DNA of 36,766 nucleotides from positions 1-36,766 of the IMG/VR virus record IMGVR_UViG_3300047388_000069, one strand, 5' to 3'. Under the pieces are notes generated by a model. It did no database searches, had not been told where the DNA came from, and saw only the letters and a list, made by a program, of their open reading frames with translations. The number at the start of each line of letters is the position of its first letter. Positions within the stretch are counted from its first letter, which is position 1. This document shows positions 1 through 6,986 of the stretch, piece after piece. Position numbers and translations under genes: made by a program. Origin of the DNA: a virus.

Positions 1-162
1 CGGCCGCTGCCGGCGAGGGTGCTCCGCGCAAACCGGATGCCCATGCGTTACCAATGCCATAACGTCGCGCGCCGACTCGAGGCCGAGCCGGCAGGCGATC
101 ACGAGCAGCGTAAAGAGCAGCACGAGCAGCACGAAGCCGCCGGCGAGCCAAGCGACGAGGTC
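1..162. repeat. Left copy of the terminal direct repeat
   Basis: These bases match the last 163 bases of the window, apart from one missing A (AA at 61-62 against AAA at 36664-36666). The likely reading is that the genome is circular or circularly permuted and the contig was closed with an overlap. It lies inside a gene, not at a packaging site, so a true DTR end is less likely. Confidence 0.93.
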
Positions 163-300
163 GCTCCGACGGATACGGACTAGCCGCCGCGACGGCTTCT
201 CCGCTCGAAGCGTGCCCCGCGCGATCGCGCGCTCGATCGTTCGCACGCTCACCTTCGCCTGCTCGGCGGCCTCAACCTTCGTTAGCCACGTTTGCGGCAC
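1..300 (-). CDS. Excisionase-type HTH protein fused to a membrane segment (runs off the window edge)
   Basis: The gene starts with GTG at 300 and reads towards base 1 for 100 codons without a stop, so it continues across the circular join. A strong ribosome binding site (AGAGGGGG, 306-313) precedes the start. Residues about 4-50 (TWLTKVEAAEQAKVSVRTIE and onwards) match the HTH_17/MerR-like excisionase fold. Directly after it comes a strongly hydrophobic stretch of about 19 residues (FVLLVLLFTLLVIACRLGL), a clear membrane helix. The order implies that the DNA-binding head faces the cytoplasm. The part after the helix depends on a one-base difference between the two terminal copies: one version ends near 36415, the other at 36455. 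HTH_17 proteins are normally soluble, so tethering is unusual. Possible roles are a regulator or an integration directionality factor; neither is proven. Confidence 0.72.
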   Translation of the reverse strand, partial: MPQTWLTKVEAAEQAKVSVRTIERAIARGTLRAEKPSRRLVRIRRSDLVAWLAGGFVLLVLLFTLLVIACRLGLESARDVMALVTHGHPVCAEHPRRQRP

Positions 301-347
301 CGGCCTACCCCCTCTTGCACGTTTGCGACCTCTCCCGAAGTCGGCCG

Positions 348-375
348 ATCGTTACAGGCCGCTCGAGCTCCGTCG
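348..375 (-). promoter_or_regulatory. Candidate promoter for the HTH-membrane gene
   Basis: On the minus strand CGACGG (375-370) is followed after 16 bases by AACGAT (353-348), which places the start site about 40 bases before the GTG at 300. The same CGACGG box appears with 17-base spacing in both divergent promoters near 15.6 kb. CGACGG is also a common coding hexamer here, so this is weak support. Confidence 0.35.
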
Positions 376-440
376 ACGCGTGCCGTGCAAAGATTCCCGC
401 AAAGAGCGAGAAAATCGTGCGAGGGCTCGCAAAAAATCTC

Positions 441-500
441 ATGCGACAGGATGCGACAGGATGCGACACAACGCGACAGGACGCGACAGGACGCGACAAA
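441..500. repeat. Six tandem 10-bp direct repeats (iteron-like)
   Basis: Six uninterrupted units follow the pattern ATGCGACAGG (441, 451), ATGCGACACA (461), ACGCGACAGG (471, 481) and ACGCGACAAA (491). The core GCGACA is invariant. A 10-bp period puts each copy on about the same face of the helix, as expected for cooperative binding by a small HTH protein. Excisionase and RDF binding sites, replication iterons or an operator array are all possible. Confidence 0.9.
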
Positions 501-545
501 ACCTCCGCAAATCTCGGAGCTCGAGGCCTGCTATACGGAGGGCCG

Positions 546-737
546 ATGCCGCGCGACCCGCTCAAGCTAAAGACGCTCGAAGAGGTCGAGCTCGTGACCG
601 GCCTCGACCGCCTCGAGGTGCTCCGCGCGATCGGCGACGAGCGGCTACGCGTCGTATGGCTCGGCCTCAATCCCGCCGTGCCTGCCGGCGAGCTCGACCG
701 CTTTGTCGACGAGCTCGAGCTCGAGGCGGCCGAGTGA
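546..737 (+). CDS. Small excisionase-like HTH protein (candidate recombination directionality factor)
   Basis: This is a 63-residue protein starting at ATG 546, with a good ribosome binding site (GGAGG, 537-541) 4 bases upstream. The sequence LKTLEEVELVTGLDRLEVLR followed by a strand-turn region and VPAGELDRFVDELE has the layout of MerR-like excisionase domains (helix-turn-helix, wing, C-terminal helix). It lies next to and convergent with the large serine integrase, and directly downstream of the 10-bp repeat array. Serine-integrase phages need a directionality factor for excision, and such factors can be small MerR-like proteins (phiRv1 Xis is an example). The role is therefore inferred from fold and position. 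A general repressor or activator of the early region is the main alternative. Confidence 0.72.
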   Translation: MPRDPLKLKTLEEVELVTGLDRLEVLRAIGDERLRVVWLGLNPAVPAGELDRFVDELELEAAE

Positions 738-904
738 ACGCCGAGCAGGCAATGCTCGAGACGCTATGCGCGCAACTACGCCGCCGCGAGCCCGGCTTCG
801 ACTTCCGGCCGGCCGTGCAGCGGTCGACGCGGCCTCGAGCCGACGTCGCCGCGAAAGAGAATCTCGACCCGGCCCGCCGCCGGCGTGCCTCGCGGCGCGC
901 GTGA
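734..904 (+). CDS. Possible small basic protein overlapping the integrase 3' end
   Basis: This 56-codon frame starts at GTG 734, inside the GTGA overlap with the excisionase-like gene, the coupling style used throughout this genome. Its first 35 codons have typical codon use. The C-terminus is Arg-rich. It overlaps the last 129 bases of the integrase on the opposite strand, where only one of the two may be under selection. No family is recognised. It could be a chance frame. Confidence 0.35.
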   Translation: MNAEQAMLETLCAQLRRREPGFDFRPAVQRSTRPRADVAAKENLDPARRRRASRRA

Positions 905-2245
905 CACTATGACGGCGTCGACGCCGGACGCGATCAACTCGCGCCGATCCGCGACCGACTCCGGCCATACGTCGCCGGCCTTCACGAGCTCGAACGGCGA
1001 CCCGCTCGCCGGCACCGTCCGCTCGAGCTCGAGCTCGGCCTCGGCGATCCTCTCGTCGACGCCGCGCAACCCGCGCAGCGCCGCCTCGGCGCCTAGTTGC
1101 ACCGCATACTCGCCGCTCTCGAAAAGCAGCCGCTGCTCGCGCAACCCGGCAAGCCGCCGGTGCACCTCGTCGACGTCGACGCCCGACGCCGCGACGCGTT
1201 CGATCCGCTTCGACCGAACCCGCTCGCGGCACGCATCCTCGACGAACGCCTCGAGCACGGCCGCGCTAATCGACGCCGGCGCCGAACAGACACCGGCCGC
1301 GCTATGACGCCGACACTTATACGTCGCGCCGCCGCCGCCGCCGCTCGAGCTCTTCACGAGCGCGTAACCGCAAGACTTGCACCGAGCGATCGCGCCGGCG
1401 AGCAGCGCCGCCGTCGAGCCCGGCAGCGCACGCGGCTCGGGCCGAGCCCACAACGCCTGCACCGTGTCGAAGGTCGCACGGTCGACGATCGCCGGATGCG
1501 CGTCGGGCCGCACATACTTCTTACCGGCACGCGCCTCGCCGAGATAGACGCGATTCCGCAGGACCGAGTTAACCGTCTCGACCGTCCACCGGCCGCCGCC
1601 GGACGGGCCGCCCGGCACGAGCTCGTCGAGCAGCGCCGCAACCTCCGGCTTCGACGCGCCGCTCGCCCGGAGCTCGAACGCCCGCGTGATCGCCGGCGCC
1701 GTCTTCGCGTCGAGCTCGAGCGGCAAGCCGCGACCACGACGAACGTAGCCGGCCGGCACCTTCGCCGAGATATGCACGCCGCGCCCGATCACCGCGTTAC
1801 GCTTCGCGTCGTCGACCCGCCGCGCATACGCCTTCCATTGCTCGCGGTGCATCGCCGCTTTGACGGCGAAGAGAAACTCGTGATCGCCCGTCGAGGTGTC
1901 GATACCGTCCGCGACGCAAACGAGCCGGATGCCGGCATCTTGGAAGGCCTGCCACACCTCGGACGTCTTAAGGCCGTTCTCGCGCGAGAGGCGAGACTGC
2001 TCTTCGACAATGATGCCGCCGGCCTCGCCGCGCTTGCACGCCTCGATCGCCTGCCCGAGCTCGCGGTCCTGCCACGTCTTCGAGCCCGAGACGCCGGCTT
2101 CGTACACCTCGCCGACGAGCTCGACGTCGTGCACCTTCGTCCATGCCTCGACCGCGAGCCGCTGCCGCTCGCGCGATATCTTCGGGTCTTCCTTGCTCGA
2201 CTTGCGACCGTAGTGCAGCAAGCCGTCGCTTTTCCTGTTATGCAT
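776..2245 (-). CDS. int: Large serine recombinase (phage integrase)
   Basis: This is a 489-residue site-specific recombinase that inserts the phage genome between attP and attB. The N-terminal resolvase domain (about residues 9-150) has Y12-G-R14-K-S16 at the active site, so S16 is the likely nucleophile, plus the downstream RLSRE motif. The Recombinase domain follows (about 165-270). A zinc ribbon (about 288-325) shows CKSCG and YKCRRH-C. A charged helical, probably coiled-coil stretch lies at about 345-405. The start is ATG 2245, with GAGAGAGAGG 7-10 bases upstream. The gene is convergent with the excisionase-like gene and divergent from the early operon. A 16-bp inverted repeat sits in the divergent promoter region and may be an operator. 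It makes the phage temperate. attP is not visible but is expected near one end of this gene. Confidence 0.95.
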   Translation of the reverse strand: MHNRKSDGLLHYGRKSSKEDPKISRERQRLAVEAWTKVHDVELVGEVYEAGVSGSKTWQDRELGQAIEACKRGEAGGIIVEEQSRLSRENGLKTSEVWQAFQDAGIRLVCVADGIDTSTGDHEFLFAVKAAMHREQWKAYARRVDDAKRNAVIGRGVHISAKVPAGYVRRGRGLPLELDAKTAPAITRAFELRASGASKPEVAALLDELVPGGPSGGGRWTVETVNSVLRNRVYLGEARAGKKYVRPDAHPAIVDRATFDTVQALWARPEPRALPGSTAALLAGAIARCKSCGYALVKSSSGGGGGATYKCRRHSAAGVCSAPASISAAVLEAFVEDACRERVRSKRIERVAASGVDVDEVHRRLAGLREQRLLFESGEYAVQLGAEAALRGLRGVDERIAEAELELERTVPASGSPFELVKAGDVWPESVADRRELIASGVDAVIVSRAPRGTPAAGRVEILFRGDVGSRPRRPLHGRPEVEAGLAAA

Positions 2246-2278
2246 AGCGCACCTCTCTCTCTAGTGGTACATGCAATG

Positions 2279-2294
2279 GTAGCACGAGTGCTAC
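2279..2294. promoter_or_regulatory. Inverted repeat between integrase and early operon
   Basis: GTAGCACGAGTGCTAC has 7-bp perfect arms around a 2-bp centre. It sits midway in the 83-bp gap between the integrase start (2245) and the first early gene (2329). Each arm ends in TGCTAC, which resembles an extended -10 (minus strand TGCTACCAT). A dimeric repressor bound here could control both directions. No clear -35 box was found. Confidence 0.5.
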
Positions 2295-2328
2295 TTCGGC
2301 GAGTACCGGCAAGCGGTGAGGGGATCGC

Positions 2329-2544
2329 GTGACGGCGCTCGTCGAGCTCGGCTACTCGTTCGGCCGTGCCGAAGCGCGCCGGCTTTACAGCGGCACGCCC
2401 GGCGTCGCCTTCCTGCTCGAGCTCGCCGGCTCGGCCCGCTACCACGGCCGGCAGCACGATTGGCCGCGTGACGCTCGCGGCTATTGGCTAGGCGTCGCGC
2501 GTGAGCTCCGCGCGATCGCCGCCGAGCTCGAGGTCGCCGCGTGA
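2329..2544 (+). CDS. Hypothetical protein, first gene of the early operon
   Basis: This 71-residue protein starts at GTG 2329 with GAGGGG 5-6 bases upstream. It has no recognised family, membrane segment or signal. The middle carries aromatic and charged residues (YHGRQHDWPRDARGYWLG) and the C-terminus is predicted helical. Its stop overlaps the next start in a GTGA tetranucleotide. Position right after the divergent control region suggests early expression, where phages often encode host-takeover or anti-defence proteins. No evidence for either is visible. Confidence 0.7.
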   Translation: MTALVELGYSFGRAEARRLYSGTPGVAFLLELAGSARYHGRQHDWPRDARGYWLGVARELRAIAAELEVAA

Positions 2545-2801
2545 CGGCCGTGCTCGCAGGGCTCGCGTGCGGCGCTTTCGTGCTCGCGGTCGTGCTCGTC
2601 GTCGTCGGCTTCCGGTGGCGCGCGACCGAGCGGCGCCGGCGCGATCAGCGCGAGCGTCGGCGGATAGCGCGCCGGCACGAAGACGACCGAACGCGCCGCC
2701 GGCTACGCCTACGCTTGCAGCCTCTCGGCCCGTCGCCGGCGGTCGGTAGAACCTCTCCCGGTCGGCCGCCGTGCAGGGCCGAGCTCGAGGCGAGCTCGTG
2801 A
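2541..2801 (+). CDS. Small membrane protein with basic tail
   Basis: This 86-residue protein has an N-terminal membrane helix (about residues 4-23, LAGLACGAFVLAVVLVVVGF) followed by a highly basic region rich in Arg. It starts at GTG 2541 in a GTGA overlap with the gene before, and ends in another GTGA overlap. The predicted topology is N-out or signal-anchored with a cytoplasmic basic tail. The later part is Pro/Gly/Arg-rich and probably disordered. No family is recognised. Superinfection exclusion is a possible role but only a guess from location. Confidence 0.6.
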   Translation: MTAVLAGLACGAFVLAVVLVVVGFRWRATERRRRDQRERRRIARRHEDDRTRRRLRLRLQPLGPSPAVGRTSPGRPPCRAELEASS

Positions 2802-2986
2802 GCGCCGACCTACGTCTCGCCGGTATCGACGTCGCCGAGGCGCTCGACGCGATCGAGGCCTTCGACCGGCAAATCGGACAGTCGGACCATGTCGGCGACG
2901 TCGCTCAGGCCGTGCTACTCGTCGGCACGGCCGTCGTCTTCGCGATCCGCGAGCTCGGCCTTCGACTCGAGGCGATGAGCGAGTGA
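2798..2986 (+). CDS. Hypothetical small protein
   Basis: This 62-residue protein starts at GTG 2798, inside the GTGA overlap. It appears helical, with an acidic N-terminal half and a hydrophobic stretch (VAQAVLLVGTAVVFAIRELG) that could be an amphipathic or weak membrane helix. No family is recognised. It is coupled by a 4-base overlap to the XF1762-like gene. Confidence 0.6.
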   Translation: MSADLRLAGIDVAEALDAIEAFDRQIGQSDHVGDVAQAVLLVGTAVVFAIRELGLRLEAMSE

Positions 2987-3465
2987 CCTCGAGGCTCGTG
3001 CCCGTCACCCGCGACGAGGCTCGCCGCTTCGTCGCCGAGCATCACCGGCACGCCGGCCCGCCGGTCGGCGACGTCTTTCGCGTCGGCCTCGAGGTCGACG
3101 GCGAGCTCGTCGGCGTCGCGATCGCCGGCCGGCCGATCGCCCGTCTTATCGACGACGGCGTGACGCTCGAAATAACGCGTGTGTGTGTCCGCGACGACGT
3201 GCCGAATGGCTGCTCGCGCCTCTACGCCGCCGTGTGCCGGGCAGCGGCGGCGCTCGGCTACCTCCGCGTCTACACGTACACGCTCGAGGCCGAGCGGGGC
3301 TCGAGCGTCCGCGCTGCCGGCTTCGTGCTCGACCGTGACGTCGCGGCGCGTAAGACGTGGGCTCATTCGCGCCGGCCGCGTCACGACCTAAACCTCTTCG
3401 GCGAGGCGGCGCGTGACGTCGGGCCGAAACGGCGATGGGTCCGCGACCTCGAGGCGAGCTCGTGA
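2983..3465 (+). CDS. XF1762-like GNAT-fold phage protein
   Basis: This 160-residue protein resembles the XF1762/GNAT-like family that is frequent in actinophage early regions. Visible features are the HHRHAGPPVGDVFRVGLEVD opening, the strand GVAIAGRPIAR, a LEITRVCV strand, a CSRLYAAVCRAAAALGY helix, and SSVRAAGF, matching the acetyl-CoA-binding layout of GNAT proteins. Members may acetylate small molecules or proteins, but their phage role is not settled. The start is GTG 2983 in a GTGA overlap. Its end overlaps the transglycosylase start by 4 bases. Confidence 0.8.
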   Translation: MTSRLVPVTRDEARRFVAEHHRHAGPPVGDVFRVGLEVDGELVGVAIAGRPIARLIDDGVTLEITRVCVRDDVPNGCSRLYAAVCRAAAALGYLRVYTYTLEAERGSSVRAAGFVLDRDVAARKTWAHSRRPRHDLNLFGEAARDVGPKRRWVRDLEASS

Positions 3466-3872
3466 GCTCGAGGCCGTCGGCGATCCTGCTCGGCGTCGCG
3501 CTGCTCGTCGTCGTGGCGGTCGCGGCCGCTCGAGCGCCGGCGTCCGGCCCGTCGCCGGACAGGGCGCCCGGCCCGTCGCCGGCGGTCGCCGAGGCGATCA
3601 ACCTCGCGGCCGCGACCTACGGGCACGGCGAGGAACTATGGCGCAAGGCGAGGTGTGAGACGGCCGGCACCTTCGATCCGCGCTCGCGTAACCCGCGCGC
3701 CGTGGCGACGAAGTACGGGCCGGAGCACGCGTCCGGCCTCTTTCAGTTTTTGCCGTCGACGTGGCGGCAGACGCCTTACCGGCGCCTCTCGATTTGGTCG
3801 GCTTACGCGTCGGCTATGGCGGCAGGGTGGATGCACGCGCACGGCCGAGGCGGCGAGTGGTCGTGCCGATGA
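3462..3872 (+). CDS. Small secreted transglycosylase-like protein
   Basis: This 136-residue protein has an N-terminal hydrophobic signal or anchor (about residues 6-22, AILLGVALLVVVAVAAA), a Pro-rich linker, and a compact lysozyme-fold domain. ELWRKARCETAGTFDPRS carries the probable catalytic Glu in the ARCE context. SGLFQFLPSTW and MAAGWMHAHGRGGEWSC are typical of SLT/RPF-type domains that cut the glycan strand of peptidoglycan. The GTG start at 3462 was chosen for its GTGA overlap; an in-frame start at 3435 exists. Its position in the early operon, far from the endolysin, is unusual. It may remodel the wall rather than lyse the cell. Confidence 0.72.
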   Translation: MSSRPSAILLGVALLVVVAVAAARAPASGPSPDRAPGPSPAVAEAINLAAATYGHGEELWRKARCETAGTFDPRSRNPRAVATKYGPEHASGLFQFLPSTWRQTPYRRLSIWSAYASAMAAGWMHAHGRGGEWSCR

Positions 3873-4291
3873 AGCCGCGCCACGTCGTCGCGTCCGCGAC
3901 CGAATTCCACGAGTGGACGCGCACGCGGTTTCGTGGTCGTGGCTTCGTCTTTCAAGACGTCGACCTCTTCGCGAGCGATGCTCGCACCGGCTTTCGGCCG
4001 GCCGCGTTGGTCGAGCTCAAGCGGTCGTTTATTCCGGTCGACGAGTGGCGCCCGTTCGCCGACGATCGGCCGAACTACGCCGCGCTCGTCGAGCTCGCGA
4101 AGGCCGTCGGCCTACCCGTCTTCGTCGTCTACTTCGTGAAGGGTCGGCCGGTCGTCGACGCGTCGCCGCTCGCCGTCTTCCGGCTCGACGCGGCGCTGCC
4201 CGAGTACGAGCTCGAGCGCGAGCTAATGAGCGCCGGCGACTTCGCCGACCGTTTTCCGCTTCCGATCATCCGACCCGCCGACGTCTTTTGA
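3869..4291 (+). CDS. Probable PD-(D/E)XK-type nuclease
   Basis: This 140-residue protein starts at ATG 3869 (ATGA overlap). The pattern DVDLFASD, then ALVELKRS, matches the Asp and Glu-X-Lys signature of the PD-(D/E)XK fold. It is followed by a helix (NYAALVELAKAVG) and a strand (LPVFVVYFVKG). Phages use such small proteins as Holliday-junction or end-processing nucleases. The neighbouring exonuclease and RecT genes support a DNA recombination role. The family assignment is by motif only. Confidence 0.55.
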   Translation: MKPRHVVASATEFHEWTRTRFRGRGFVFQDVDLFASDARTGFRPAALVELKRSFIPVDEWRPFADDRPNYAALVELAKAVGLPVFVVYFVKGRPVVDASPLAVFRLDAALPEYELERELMSAGDFADRFPLPIIRPADVF

Positions 4292-4301
4292 AGGGGGCAC
4301 C

Positions 4302-5090
4302 GTGAGCGAGAACGGGCAGCCGCTCGAGACGCCGACGCCGCCGGCGATCGTCCGGCGCAATCACGGACGCGGCCATAGCTACACGATCAACGGCGAGAAG
4401 ATGCCGGGCGCGACGACCGTGCTCGGCGACGGCTACCCGAAGCCGGCTATCGCCCGGTGGGCCGCTCGGACGTGCGCGCAAGAGGTGCTCGACTTTTGGG
4501 ACGAGCTCGGCGAGCTCCTACCGTCGGACCGGGCCGAGCGCGTCCGCACCGCACCGGACCGCGACCGCGATGCGGCCGCTCGCCGAGGGACCGAGGTGCA
4601 CCGGCTCGCGCAACGCTTGCAGGCCGGCGACGAGGTCGAGGTGCCCGACGAGCTCGAGGGGCACGTCGACGCCTACCTTCGTTTCGCCGACGAGTGGCAG
4701 CCGCGCGAGCTCTTCGTCGAGGCGCCGGTCGCAAATCTCTCGTGGCGCTACTCGGGCACGCCCGATATCGTCGCCGACCTCGTCGACGGCTCGAGGTGGC
4801 TGCTCGACCTCAAGACGACCCGCTCGGGCATTTTCGCCGAGGCCGCCTTGCAGCTCGCCGCCTACCGTCACGCCGAATGGATACTCGACCCGGCGACCGG
4901 CGTCGTCGTGCCGATGCCGGCCGTCGACCGCGCCGGCGCCGTTTGGCTCAAGGCCGACCGAACCTATGAGCTCGTCGAGGTCGACGCCGGGCCGGAGACG
5001 TTCGAGATGTTTCTCTACGTGCTCGAGGTCGCGGGCTTTACGAAGCGCGACGACGTGATCGGCGAGCCGCTCAAGGTGCCGACCGCGTGA
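4302..5090 (+). CDS. RecB/Cas4-like exonuclease
   Basis: This 262-residue PD-(D/E)XK exonuclease starts at GTG 4302 after a strong site (AAGGGGG, 4290-4296). N-terminal HSYTINGEKMPGATTVLGDG resembles other phage RecB-family nucleases. The core has an EVHRLAQRL helix with the conserved His, GTPDIVADL carrying the metal-binding Asp, WLLDLKTTRSG with the D-X-K pair, and a QLAAYRHAEW motif matching the Q-X3-Y motif. Together with RecT four genes on, it probably forms a two-component recombination system: resection then single-strand annealing. This supports phage replication or repair. Confidence 0.85.
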   Translation: MSENGQPLETPTPPAIVRRNHGRGHSYTINGEKMPGATTVLGDGYPKPAIARWAARTCAQEVLDFWDELGELLPSDRAERVRTAPDRDRDAAARRGTEVHRLAQRLQAGDEVEVPDELEGHVDAYLRFADEWQPRELFVEAPVANLSWRYSGTPDIVADLVDGSRWLLDLKTTRSGIFAEAALQLAAYRHAEWILDPATGVVVPMPAVDRAGAVWLKADRTYELVEVDAGPETFEMFLYVLEVAGFTKRDDVIGEPLKVPTA

Positions 5091-5272
5091 TGCTCGAGGC
5101 GCTCGAGCAGCGGCTACGTGACCTCGCCGCCGTGCACCGCGAGCTCGTCTCGGAGCACCTCGCGCTCGCCGAGCGATGCCTGCTCGCCGGCGACGAGCTC
5201 GAACGCCTCGCCGACCGCCTATACGCCGAAGGGCAAGACGACCTCGTCTTGCTCGGAAGGGGGACCGTATGA
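5090..5272 (+). CDS. Small helical protein between exonuclease and RecT
   Basis: This 60-residue protein is coupled by TGATG to the exonuclease; ATG 5090 was chosen over the adjacent in-frame GTG 5087. The sequence is almost entirely predicted helix with heptad-like leucines (LEQRLRDLAAVHRELVSEHL), so a coiled coil or helical bundle is likely. It ends close to the ribosome binding site of the next gene. No family is recognised. Confidence 0.65.
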   Translation: MLEALEQRLRDLAAVHRELVSEHLALAERCLLAGDELERLADRLYAEGQDDLVLLGRGTV

Positions 5273-5571
5273 AGCTAGTGCCGCAGGTGTCGCTATACGA
5301 GGCGACGCTCGAGAACCCGGAGCTCGAGGCCGCGCTCGAGGCTCGAGAGGTGACGAAGGCCGCCGCCGGCGCCGCGCGGAAGGCGCACGGCGACGCCGAC
5401 GAGCACGCGAAGGGGCTCGTCGAGGCGCTCGACCTCGGCGACGGCGCGCCGGTACGCGTCGGCCGCTTCCTGCTCACCCGGAGGCCGGTCGCCGCCCGCT
5501 CGGTCGCGTTCGACACCGAGCCGACGACGCGGCTCACGATCCGAACACTCGACGAAGAGGGGGCAGCATGA
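5269..5571 (+). CDS. Hypothetical protein upstream of recT
   Basis: This 100-residue protein starts at ATG 5269 with a strong GGAAGGGGG site at 5255-5263 and an ATGA overlap. The N-terminal half is charged and helical. The C-terminal half looks like two or three beta strands (FLLTRRPVAARSVAFD, TRLTIRTL). Proteins of this size often sit beside recT in actinophage genomes, so a role with recombination is plausible. No function is assigned. Confidence 0.65.
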   Translation: MKLVPQVSLYEATLENPELEAALEAREVTKAAAGAARKAHGDADEHAKGLVEALDLGDGAPVRVGRFLLTRRPVAARSVAFDTEPTTRLTIRTLDEEGAA

Positions 5572-6674
5572 CGCTCGTGCCGATGCCGGCGCCGCCGGCG
5601 CACCGCGTGACGTGGGTCGAGGCGATGGAGCGCGGCAACGAGCTCGCCGAGCGCATCGCGAACACCGACTTTGTCCCGAAGGCGCTACGGGGCAACCCGC
5701 CGGCGATCCTCGCCGCGATCCTCTACGGCCACGAAATCGGCCTCGAGCCGATGCAATCGCTCTCGACCATTCACGTAATCGAGGGCCGGCCGACGCTCTC
5801 AGCGGAGGCGATGCGGTCGCTGATTCTCCGCGAGGGGCACGAGCTCGTGATCGAGGAAGCGACGCCGAACCGGGCGACCGTGGCCGGCAAGCGCGCCGGC
5901 GACTCGCGCACCTCGCGCGTGACGTGGACGCTCGACGACGCGAAGCGTGCCCGCATCGCCGGCCGGCCGAATTGGCAGGCCTACCCCCGGCAGATGCTCG
6001 TCGCGCGTGCGACGGCCGAGCTCGCGCGGCAACTCTTCGCCGACGTGATCCGAGGCTACGCCGCGACCGAAGAGGCTCGCGACGGCGACGTGATCGACGC
6101 CGAGGTCGTCGCCGACCAGGCGGCCGACCAGGCGGCCGAGACGAAGCCGAAGCCGGCGACGCGCCGGCGCTCGAGGGCGAGCTCGAGCTCGCCGCCGGCG
6201 CCGGACACGACGCCCGAGCCCGAGCCGCAACCCGCTCGAGTAAAACCGCCGCTACGGCCGCCGGGCGAACGCCTCGCCGACCCGCCGCTCGAGCCCGACG
6301 AGCCGCTCGAGACGATCGCCGGCCCGACACCGTTCGAGCCGCCGGCCGAGGCTAAAGGCTTCGAGCCGCCGGACCCCGACGCGCCCGAGCCCGAGCCGGC
6401 CGCGCCCGACCCGCCGAACCCTGCCGCTCTTCGGAAGATGTTTGCTCTCTTCGGCGAAAAGGGTCCGCACGAACGCGACGAGCGGCTCGCCTACTGCGAG
6501 CACGCCGTCGGCCGCAAGATCGACTCGTCGAATCAGCTAACCGCGCTCGACGTCACTCGCATAATCGAGGCGCTCGAGGCCGCCGGCGACCTACCGGCCG
6601 ACGAGCAGGCGCTCGTCGACGAGGCACGCGACCTATTCAACGCGACCGAGGCCGAGCCGCCGCTCGAGCCCTAG
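5568..6674 (+). CDS. recT: RecT-family single-strand annealing protein
   Basis: This 368-residue protein starts at ATG 5568 after AGGGGG. The N-terminal domain (about 1-185) carries actinophage RecT landmarks: GLEPMQSLSTIHVIEGRPTL, SAEAMRSLI, VTWTLDDAKRA, NWQAYPRQMLVARATAELAR and LFADVIRGY. RecT proteins anneal complementary single strands made by the partner exonuclease. A long Pro/Glu/Ala linker (about 205-290) leads to a C-terminal helical domain (about 290-345, ALRKMFALFGEKGPHERDER) found in several relatives. The linker is acidic and probably disordered. It is the last member of the exonuclease-RecT set. Confidence 0.9.
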   Translation: MTLVPMPAPPAHRVTWVEAMERGNELAERIANTDFVPKALRGNPPAILAAILYGHEIGLEPMQSLSTIHVIEGRPTLSAEAMRSLILREGHELVIEEATPNRATVAGKRAGDSRTSRVTWTLDDAKRARIAGRPNWQAYPRQMLVARATAELARQLFADVIRGYAATEEARDGDVIDAEVVADQAADQAAETKPKPATRRRSRASSSSPPAPDTTPEPEPQPARVKPPLRPPGERLADPPLEPDEPLETIAGPTPFEPPAEAKGFEPPDPDAPEPEPAAPDPPNPAALRKMFALFGEKGPHERDERLAYCEHAVGRKIDSSNQLTALDVTRIIEALEAAGDLPADEQALVDEARDLFNATEAEPPLEP

Positions 6675-6689
6675 CAGGAGGTGTCACCC

Positions 6690-6980
6690 GTGACCGACAT
6701 ACAGGCCGTGAGCACGATCACGCGAGCCGACGCCGCGCTCCGCGCGATCGCGAAGGCGACGAAGCGTATGCGGCAACTCGAGACGGACGCGCTCTCGACG
6801 TTCACCGAGTACGCCGCCGCGCAAGAGCACGGCCGCGAAGAGGGCTTTACGTTCGACCTCGAGCTCTCGCCCGGCCTCGCCGCCTACTTCTCCGATTGGA
6901 AGCAACGCAAGGCCGCCGCCGCCGGCCGTGAGCTCTCACGCGTCGAATGGCACCGCGCGCACGAGGCCGTCGCCGAGTAG
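6690..6980 (+). CDS. Hypothetical protein
   Basis: This 96-residue protein probably starts at GTG 6690, since AGGAGG (6676-6681) is 8 bases upstream. An earlier in-frame GTG at 6681 overlaps that site and is less likely. It is mainly helical and charged (TRADAALRAIAKATKRMRQL), with a C-terminal segment rich in Trp, Lys and Arg (YFSDWKQRKAAAAGRELSRV). No family is recognised. It lies between RecT and the methyltransferase. Confidence 0.65.
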   Translation: MTDIQAVSTITRADAALRAIAKATKRMRQLETDALSTFTEYAAAQEHGREEGFTFDLELSPGLAAYFSDWKQRKAAAAGRELSRVEWHRAHEAVAE

Positions 6981-6986
6981 CCGCAA

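Larger units (their letters stand above)
301..545. promoter_or_regulatory. Intergenic control region between divergent HTH genes
   Basis: This 245-bp gap separates two divergent small DNA-binding genes and is richer in A and T than its surroundings. It holds six 10-bp direct repeats (441-500). These are flanked by two related motifs: CGCAAAAAATCTC at about 428-440 and CGCAAATCTCG at about 507-517. It is a natural place for operators, the early promoter and possibly attP, since the integrase gene lies just downstream. The ORFs that cross it look like chance frames through the repeats. Confidence 0.6.

Noticed and set aside
1-162. True terminal redundancy used for packaging
   Set aside because: The repeat lies inside a coding region far from the terminase and HNH genes, is short, and the copies differ by an indel; contig overlap of a circular assembly is simpler.
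441-500. CRISPR array
   Set aside because: The units are 10 bp with no spacers, so it is a simple tandem repeat.
212-904. Plus-strand frames crossing the 10-bp repeats
   Set aside because: They have no ribosome binding site and translate the repeats as MRQDAT-like runs. The real start here is ATG 546 with GGAGG.
4518-5603. 361-residue open frame on the minus strand
   Set aside because: It is antisense to the exonuclease and the next genes, which have clear motifs and coupled starts. The translation is Arg/Ala/Ser-rich low complexity.
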